Shown here in pieces: positions 58,565 to 64,000 of a stretch of DNA of 64,000 bases. How positions within the stretch are numbered: the first letter of the stretch is position 1; each line of letters opens with the position of its first letter. The position numbers were made by a program, and so were the translations under genes. The DNA is from Methanolinea sp. UBA277 (lineage in GTDB: Archaea; Halobacteriota; Methanomicrobia; Methanomicrobiales; Methanospirillaceae): assembly GCA_002499905.1 (NCBI GenBank), contig DANP01000022.1:1-64000 (forward strand). Direction: 5' to 3'. Under the pieces are notes generated by a model that saw only the letters and a program-made list of their open reading frames with translations, was not told where the DNA came from and did not search any database.

Positions 58565-59448
58565 GCGTTCCCCTGACTGCAGACGTGTTCGACTGCTACA
58601 GCGAAGCCGGGAAGATTGCCTCCCGGGTTCTTAAATCCGGTGCCGGCATGATCAGATCCGGGGTTTCCATCCTTGAGGTTGTTGAATCGGTCGAACGGAT
58701 GGTCAGCGACGCCGGAGCCGGCCTCGCTTTTCCCCTGAACCTCTCACTTAATGATGATGCCGCCCATGACACCGCTTCGATTGGGGATGAGCGACTCTTT
58801 GCGGACGGTGATGTGGCCAAACTGGACCTCGGTGTTCACCTTGACGGGTACATCGCCGATACCGCAGTCACGGTGGATCTCGGGGACCATTCGCTCCTGG
58901 TCGAGGCTTCACAGCGTGCCCTTGAGGCCGCAATCGCCCTGGTGAGACCGGGGGTTACCACCGGTGAACTTGGCGGGGCAATCCAGCAGGAGATCGAGTC
59001 CCGGGGGTTCAGGCCGGTCGTAAACCTGACCGGACACGGTCTGGCCCGGTATGCCATCCACACCCCACCGAACATCCCGAACCTCTCGCTCCAGGGAGGT
59101 GCCGTTCTCGAGGAAGGGATGGTCTTTGCCATTGAGCCGTTTGCCAGTACCGGTTCGGGAATGGTCAGCGAGAAGCCCCGGGTGGAGATCTTCCAACAGA
59201 TCAGCATTAAACCGGTTCGCCTTCCCTCTGCACGGAAGATCCTCGGGGTGGTCCGGGAACGGAGGGGCATGCCGTTTGCCCGGCGCTGGATACCCGCAGA
59301 ACGGCAGGACTTCGCGCTCTCCACCCTTATCCAGCAGGATCTCGTCCGCGCCTACCCGGTGCTTGCCGATGTGCCGGGATCGGTCGTCTCCCAGCATGAA
59401 CACACCCTCATCGTAACCGGTGACGGCTGCATCGTGATCACGGCATGA
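58561..59448 (+). CDS. map: Methionine aminopeptidase, type 2
   Basis: A 295-residue MetAP2 removing initiator Met. Metal ligands: Asp in KLDLGVHLDGYIADTAVT, His in NLTGHGLARYAIH, Glu in GMVFAIEPFAS and SQHEHTLIV. The insert after residue about 190 is the type 2 feature. The ATG at 58561 overlaps the pepQ stop (ATGA). Confidence 0.95.
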   Translation: MSVPLTADVFDCYSEAGKIASRVLKSGAGMIRSGVSILEVVESVERMVSDAGAGLAFPLNLSLNDDAAHDTASIGDERLFADGDVAKLDLGVHLDGYIADTAVTVDLGDHSLLVEASQRALEAAIALVRPGVTTGELGGAIQQEIESRGFRPVVNLTGHGLARYAIHTPPNIPNLSLQGGAVLEEGMVFAIEPFASTGSGMVSEKPRVEIFQQISIKPVRLPSARKILGVVRERRGMPFARRWIPAERQDFALSTLIQQDLVRAYPVLADVPGSVVSQHEHTLIVTGDGCIVITA

Positions 59449-59491
59449 GATACTCTTATGGAAGCCGGGGAATAATACTATAATTTAAGAG

Positions 59492-60766
59492 ATGTCTACA
59501 GATGATGAGACCCTGAAACTCCTTGAGCTGGCGCTCACCGCTGAGATATTCAACCAGCATACCGACCTCGATATCAATGATCTGAACCCTGAATGCCGTG
59601 AACTGTTCGGGGTCAACGGCGACCAGGTGTTCAAGCGGCCGCTCCTGTTATCTGAAGGCATGATCAAGCGGAACCTGGGGATCGTGGATGCCTGTTCAAA
59701 ACTCTCATCAATTCCGGTCGTCGCCTGCGAGGAATTCGGCCAGCGTATCCGCGTGCCGAGTCTCGAGGCGGCTGCAGGCTGGTTTGTCCGGAAAGGCGGA
59801 ATCCCCCTGATCCGGAACAACCCGGCCCTGGCTTTCTATTTCCGGGACTCTGACACGGCTGGCGTCTCATACGAAGAGGTCAGGGCCAGGAACCCCCCCT
59901 ACGAGGATACCCGGGCCTCTGTCTGCAAGAGGATTGCAGAGATCCTTGCCGCCAACGAGGAGTTCAAACAGGCTCTCGATCTGGTGATCGTCAGCGCCCC
60001 TGAAGAGATCGAGCAGAAGTTCGAGGACTTCATCTGCACCAAAGAGCAGAAACGGATCATCGGAAAGATACGGACCGCCCGGGAATACCGTGACCTGCTC
60101 GCCCGGCACCGGATCCATGAGGTTGGGAAACTCCTCTTCGTAGGGCCGCCTGGTACCGGGAAGACCTCTCTCGCGCTCGCCCTCTCCCGGGAGATGCACC
60201 TCCCCCTCATCGAGGTGCGGCTCTCGATGGTTACCTCTCAGTACCTGGGGGAGACATCGAAGAATATCGACCGGATCTTCGATTTTGCACGAAAATTCGC
60301 TCCCTGCATCCTCTTTATCGACGAATTCGATTTTGTTGCCAAGAGCAGGGTTACCGATGATCACGGGGCCATGAAGCGTGCGGTGAATTCTCTGCTGAAG
60401 AATATCGACCGGATCAGTCTGATCAAGGACAGTGTGCTCCTGATCGGGGCAACGAACCATCCCCAGCTCCTCGATGAGGCGGCATGGCGTCGGTTTGATG
60501 AGATCGTTGAATTCGGGCTCCCGGACAGTGAGATGCGGCAGCAGATCCTGAAAACGGTCACCGCAAGTATAGAGTGCCGCTGTGATTTCGGGGCACTTGC
60601 AGCGGCAACCGAAGGGTTTTCCGGCGCCGACCTCCGGATCATGGTCAAGGAAGCGCTCCTCACGGCACTCATGGAGCAGCGTACCTATATCACCGACCAT
60701 GACATCGAGCGGGGCATCCTTCTCATCGGGAGCCGGGGGGCGGTGCGTACTCAGAACTGGTTATAG
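59492..60766 (+). CDS. AAA ATPase with novel N-terminal domain
   Basis: A 424-residue protein. Residues 1 to about 200 form an unfamiliar helical/alpha-beta domain (LELALTAEIFNQHTDLDINDL, and FVRKGGIPLIRNNPALAFYF). The AAA core follows: Walker A GPPGTGKTS at 218-226, Walker B ILFIDEFDFVAKS, sensor 1 LLIGATNHP, and RRFDEIVEF with arginine fingers, then a lid domain with TEGFSGADLRIMVKEALLTAL, as in classic FtsH/proteasomal AAA. One base separates it from the MBL-fold gene, so they form an operon. Function unknown. Confidence 0.86.
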   Translation: MSTDDETLKLLELALTAEIFNQHTDLDINDLNPECRELFGVNGDQVFKRPLLLSEGMIKRNLGIVDACSKLSSIPVVACEEFGQRIRVPSLEAAAGWFVRKGGIPLIRNNPALAFYFRDSDTAGVSYEEVRARNPPYEDTRASVCKRIAEILAANEEFKQALDLVIVSAPEEIEQKFEDFICTKEQKRIIGKIRTAREYRDLLARHRIHEVGKLLFVGPPGTGKTSLALALSREMHLPLIEVRLSMVTSQYLGETSKNIDRIFDFARKFAPCILFIDEFDFVAKSRVTDDHGAMKRAVNSLLKNIDRISLIKDSVLLIGATNHPQLLDEAAWRRFDEIVEFGLPDSEMRQQILKTVTASIECRCDFGALAAATEGFSGADLRIMVKEALLTALMEQRTYITDHDIERGILLIGSRGAVRTQNWL

Positions 60767-60767
60767 G

Positions 60768-61493
60768 ATGAAGATCACGCTGCTCGGAACCGGTGATGCC
60801 ATCGGGACGCCGAAGATCGGGTGCTCCTGCCCGCAGTGCACCTACGCCTACCGCCACGGGCTCCAGCGGCTCCGTACCTCGTACCTCATCGAGACCGGTG
60901 GAAAGAACATCCTGATCGATTCATCCCCTGATCTCAGGATGCAGCTGCTCACCGCCGGATCTCCCCATATCGATGCCGTTCTCTGGACCCATGGCCATTA
61001 CGATCACTTCATGGGGTTCGGAGAGTTCTACCGCGTACAGGATGTTCCGGATGCCTACGGTGCACCGGGAGTGGTGGAATACTGCCGGAGTGTGTTTTCA
61101 TTCCTGACCTTCTCCATCCATCCGCGGGATCCGTTCCGGCCGTTCCGCCTTTTCGGGCTCGATATCACCCTTTTTCCGGTCTTCCACCCGCCCGCCGAGA
61201 CCTATGGTCTCCTCCTTTCGACGAGTGGCGCCTCTGTCGGGTTCACATCGGATACAAACCGGGATATCCCCTCTGAAAGCCTTTCCCTCCTTGCAGGAGT
61301 GGACCTTCTCTTCATCGATGCCCTGACCCCCTCACCCATACGAATACGGCAGCACATGAACTATGGTGAAGCCTGTGCTCTGGCCGATTGCCTTGACGTC
61401 CGGGAATTCAGGTGCGTGCACATGAGCCACCTGCTGCCGTGGGACCTCCCGCATACCAGCAGAGACGGGGACTGTTTCACATTCCCGGATTGA
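60768..61493 (+). CDS. Metallo-beta-lactamase-fold hydrolase, PhnP-like
   Basis: A 241-residue MBL-fold protein. Start LLGTGDAIGTPKIGCSCPQC carries the GTG turn and the PhnP-type Cys pair; the metal motif HxHxDH is at THGHYDHFMGF, and the later ligands are in GFTSDTNRDIP (Asp) and CVHMSHLLPWD (His). Relatives hydrolyse cyclic phosphodiesters or act on tRNA precursors. The gene begins 1 nt after the AAA ATPase stop. Confidence 0.85.
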   Translation: MKITLLGTGDAIGTPKIGCSCPQCTYAYRHGLQRLRTSYLIETGGKNILIDSSPDLRMQLLTAGSPHIDAVLWTHGHYDHFMGFGEFYRVQDVPDAYGAPGVVEYCRSVFSFLTFSIHPRDPFRPFRLFGLDITLFPVFHPPAETYGLLLSTSGASVGFTSDTNRDIPSESLSLLAGVDLLFIDALTPSPIRIRQHMNYGEACALADCLDVREFRCVHMSHLLPWDLPHTSRDGDCFTFPD

Positions 61494-61540
61494 TGTGGCC
61501 ATGCCCGGGTCCGTACCGGTCCACCTGTTCATCCACGCAT

Positions 61541-61549
61541 ACCTATATA
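61541..61549 (+). promoter_or_regulatory. TATA box of rpoL
   Basis: ACCTATATAC about 30 nt before the rpoL ATG predicts a start about 5 nt before the coding region, a nearly leaderless mRNA. Confidence 0.5.
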
Positions 61550-61575
61550 CGGTGCACTATCCATTCATAAGTGAG

Positions 61576-61845
61576 ATGAATATCAAGATAGTGGAGCTGG
61601 AAAAGAACAAGGCCCGCCTGATCATCCGGGGAGAGGGGCACACCTTCATGAACGTTCTGACCGAGGAGATTCTGAAGGACCCTGATGTTGATGTGGCCAG
61701 GTATTTGATTAAATTCCAGTTCTCAGACCCTGAGCTGCTGGTCACTACCAGGGGAAACAGGGATCCTCTTGCAGTCCTGCGGGATGCCTGCGGGCGCCTG
61801 GAAGTCTACTGCAATGAACTCCTGGAGCAGATCCCTGCAGAATGA
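61576..61845 (+). CDS. rpoL: DNA-directed RNA polymerase subunit L (Rpb11-like)
   Basis: An 89-residue subunit. It begins NIKIVELEKNKARLIIRGEGHTFMNVL and has RYLIKFQFSDPELLVTTRG, the D-L heterodimer core. I chose the ATG at 61576 as the conserved start; the longer frame upstream is unconserved and covers the TATA box. Convergent with the aIF2-beta gene across an A/T-rich gap. Confidence 0.95.
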   Translation: MNIKIVELEKNKARLIIRGEGHTFMNVLTEEILKDPDVDVARYLIKFQFSDPELLVTTRGNRDPLAVLRDACGRLEVYCNELLEQIPAE

Positions 61846-61870
61846 AACGAATTCTGAAAAAAATAAAAAT

Positions 61871-62482
61871 TTATACCTGTTCTGTAAACACGATTGAGCC
61901 GGATATTCTCGTGATCCGTATTTTCACCTTCTGACCCGGCTTTCCCCGGGGAACATACATAATGTAGCGCCCCATCCGGACGACACCGTCACCCCGCTTA
62001 CTGACCGACTGGATCTCGACATCGAGTTCCTGGCCTTCCTGGAGCTCACTTCCTGCCGGTTCTGTTCGTGCCCTCCGTTTCCGGACCGGACGGTGACCGC
62101 CACAGGCGTCGCAGCGGAGGAGGAGGACCCGGTCATCCTTCACCAGCCGGGTATCCGGTTTCCCGCATTCCGAGCAGATGACGTAATCATCCACATAACT
62201 CTTGATGAGCCCGTTGACGAGGGGCTGTTCAAATTTGCCGTTGAAGATCGCACGGTTCCCGTCGATCTTGCCGGCAGTTCCCAGCTCGCCCAGGAGGAAT
62301 TTCATCAGGTGATCCTGATCCCTCCTCACCACATCGGCAATTTCTGCAAAATTTTCAAGAACGGTTGTTTTCCCCTCGATGTAGACCTTTGCTTCCGGGA
62401 CCGTGAACCGTTCTGTCGATTCGCTCTGAACGGTCACATTCGCGTATGCCTTCTTGAGGAGTGCCTCATACGGATCGACCAT
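61871..62482 (-). CDS. Translation initiation factor aIF2-beta fused to a C-terminal TRAM domain
   Basis: A 203-residue protein. Residues 1 to about 135 are aIF2-beta: VTVQSESTERFTVPEAKVYIEGKTTVLENF, GRAIFNGKFEQPLVNG and a zinc finger CSECGKPDTR...CDACGGH. Residues about 140-203 are a TRAM domain (ELDVEIQSVSKRGDGVVRMGRYIMYVPRGKPGQKVKIRITR). TRAM domains bind RNA. The fusion is known in methanogens I believe. A GGAGAG precedes the ATG. Confidence 0.9.
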   Translation of the reverse strand: MVDPYEALLKKAYANVTVQSESTERFTVPEAKVYIEGKTTVLENFAEIADVVRRDQDHLMKFLLGELGTAGKIDGNRAIFNGKFEQPLVNGLIKSYVDDYVICSECGKPDTRLVKDDRVLLLRCDACGGHRPVRKRRARTEPAGSELQEGQELDVEIQSVSKRGDGVVRMGRYIMYVPRGKPGQKVKIRITRISGSIVFTEQV

Positions 62483-62562
62483 GCTCTATACTTCTCTCCG
62501 GTAGCGTAAATAATGAACCCCGCGATGGAAATTTAAGGTTGCATGAGAGAGATTTCACCAGC

Positions 62563-64000
62563 ATGTTATCGGCCGCCGACCTCGAACAGATCAGGGAGAA
62601 GCTTCAGCGCGAACCATCCGATGTGGAGCTCGCCGCATTTGAAAATCTCTGGAGTGAGCACTGCAGTTACCGCTCGACAAAGCGTCTCCTGAAAACGTTC
62701 CCCACGACCGGCGAGAACGTCATTCTCGGACCGGGTGATGACGCGGCCATCGTCCGTTTTACGGACCGGATCGCGCTCGCGGTGAGCATGGAGAGCCACA
62801 ACCACCCGAGTTACGTTGATCCCCATGATGGGGCTGCAACCGGGGTAGGTGGAATCGTCCGGGATGTTCTCTCCATGGGTGCACGGCCGATAGCACTCAT
62901 GGATCCGCTCTACTTCGGTCCTCTGGAGAAGGAGAAGAACCGGTACCTTCTCGAACACGTGGTGGCAGGGATCGGGGGATATGGGAACTGCATCGGGGTT
63001 CCGGTGGTCAGGGGAGATCTCGCCTTCGATTGCGGATACAACGGAAACCCCCTGGTAAATGTGGTCTGCGTGGGTATCGTCCACCCTGACCGGTTTATCA
63101 CCGCACGGGTGAAAGAGCCGGGGAACCACCTGGTTCTGGTCGGAGCGACCACCGGGCGGGACGGCCTTGGCGGGGCCTCGTTCGCCTCCCGCGACCTTGC
63201 CGAGGACTCGGAAGCACAGGACCGGCCAAGCGTCCAGATCGGTGACCCCTTCACCGAGAAACTCCTGATCGAAGCCATTCTCGAGATGGCGGAGACCGGA
63301 AAAGTACGTTCCTGCCGTGATCTCGGGGCGGCAGGGCTCGCCGGTGCGTCGAGCGAGATGTGCAGCACCTTCGGCGGGCTCATCCATGCGGATCGTGTCC
63401 ACCAGCGGGAGCCGAACATGCGGCCGGTGGAGATCATGCTTGCCGAGAGCCAGGAGCGGATGCTCGTCGAGGTCGCACCAACCGATGTTCCCCTGGTGGG
63501 CGGGATTGCCGGGAAGTACGATCTCAAATGGAGTGATATCGGCGAAGTGATTGCTGAACCCCGGTATATCGTCAGGTTCCATGGCCGGACGGTGTGCGAT
63601 CTCCCGATCGACTTCCTCTGCGGTGATGCTCCCGACTGCGGCTGGGAGCAGCAGCCCTATAATGCCGTTTGCCCGTTCTCACCGCCGGGGGCCACCCTGC
63701 GGGATCTCTTCCTGTCAGTCCTCTCCCATCCCGAAGTGGCTTCCAAGGCATGGGTGGTCGAGCAGTACGACCACGATGTGCAGCTGCGGACGGTAGCGCT
63801 CAGCGGGGATGCCGCAGTTCTCAGGCTCGGTAATGACGGGCTGGCACTCTCCTGCGGGTGCAACCCGCGCCACATCTTTCTTTCTCCCTATGACGGAACC
63901 GCGAATGCGGTCTATGAGAACGCTGCAAACCTCGCCTGTAGCGGTGCCGAACCCCTCTGTATCGTGAACTGCCTCAATTTCGCCAGCCCGGTTCACCCGG
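62563..64000 (+). CDS. purL: Phosphoribosylformylglycinamidine synthase subunit II (3' partial)
   Basis: The first 479 codons of PurL, which converts FGAR and glutamine ammonia to FGAM; the frame runs off the right edge with no stop. Motifs: LWSEHCSYRSTKRLLKTF, GDDAAIVRF (ATP/phosphate loop), ESHNHPSYVDPHDGAATGVGG, DPLYFGPLEKEKNR and RDLGAAGLAGASSEM, all typical of the AIRS-superfamily fold. A TATA-like AATTTAAGG at about 62529-62537 and short distance to the ATG suggest a short leader. Confidence 0.96.
   Translation, partial: MLSAADLEQIREKLQREPSDVELAAFENLWSEHCSYRSTKRLLKTFPTTGENVILGPGDDAAIVRFTDRIALAVSMESHNHPSYVDPHDGAATGVGGIVRDVLSMGARPIALMDPLYFGPLEKEKNRYLLEHVVAGIGGYGNCIGVPVVRGDLAFDCGYNGNPLVNVVCVGIVHPDRFITARVKEPGNHLVLVGATTGRDGLGGASFASRDLAEDSEAQDRPSVQIGDPFTEKLLIEAILEMAETGKVRSCRDLGAAGLAGASSEMCSTFGGLIHADRVHQREPNMRPVEIMLAESQERMLVEVAPTDVPLVGGIAGKYDLKWSDIGEVIAEPRYIVRFHGRTVCDLPIDFLCGDAPDCGWEQQPYNAVCPFSPPGATLRDLFLSVLSHPEVASKAWVVEQYDHDVQLRTVALSGDAAVLRLGNDGLALSCGCNPRHIFLSPYDGTANAVYENAANLACSGAEPLCIVNCLNFASPVHP

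Overview
The window is chromosomal DNA of a hydrogenotrophic methanogenic archaeon, most likely of the order Methanomicrobiales (Methanoregulaceae or a close family is my best guess; genus not resolvable by eye). The evidence is mtrA/mtrH, mtd and mer of the methanogenic C1 pathway, a coenzyme F390 synthetase homologue, a methanofuran-type kinase (mfnE), indolepyruvate oxidoreductase, archaeal-type thymidylate synthase, archaeal translation and RNA genes, and a large S-layer protein with a PGF-CTERM-type tail. Coding DNA is GC-rich with GC-rich third positions, and genes are tightly packed with many 1-4 nt start/stop overlaps (TGATG, ATGA).

Layout. 1-1.8 kb: end of the mtr operon (a mtrA-mtrG fusion, then mtrH). 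1.9-9.3 kb: accessory/stress genes (UspA-UspA-GNAT fusion, HEAT protein, tandem rubredoxin, membrane-anchored molybdopterin oxidoreductase, F390 synthetase, MarC, DUF2156, GNAT). 9.5-23.8 kb, minus strand: the ribosomal superoperon rpl3 to rpl15, then secY, adkA, DUF106 and cmk, with rnp1 inside. 23.8-24.3 kb: a 470-nt structured leader or ncRNA upstream of rpl3. 24.4-28 kb: tfx, mtd, a GalT-like gene and mer. 28.3-32.7 kb: a divergent FtsZ/CetZ-like protein, single-domain NrpR plus dcd, tRNA-Arg, AMP phosphorylase. 32.9-35.4 kb: the S-layer gene. 35.8-44.5 kb: thyA, tRNA-Gln, flpA-nop5, a TctA-like permease, hemD-cbf5, tRNA-Ser, an orphan DNA methylase, iorBA. 44.6-53.7 kb: tRNA-Ile, two lineage-specific proteins, a tRNA methylthiotransferase, nadX-nadA-nadC, a second HEAT protein, a divergent OB-fold/double-HTH locus, a two-HKD phospholipase D protein, mfnE. 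53.7-64 kb: zinc-ribbon plus aEF1-beta, malate dehydrogenase, SRP RNA, a methyltransferase-like gene, tRNA-Met/Ile2 and tRNA-Asn, pepP-map, an AAA ATPase with a PhnP-like hydrolase, rpoL, aIF2-beta with TRAM, and truncated purL.

There is no CRISPR array, transposase, integrase or prophage module, and nothing that is clearly a new defence system. The most interesting signals are the MtrA-MtrG fusion, the structured RNA-like region before rpl3, palindromes lying at promoters (tfx, mtd, iorAB, F390 synthetase, the double-HTH locus, S-layer), the UspA-UspA-GNAT fusion, and the non-canonical tubulin-like protein. Function calls rest on recognising family motifs by eye; no search was run.
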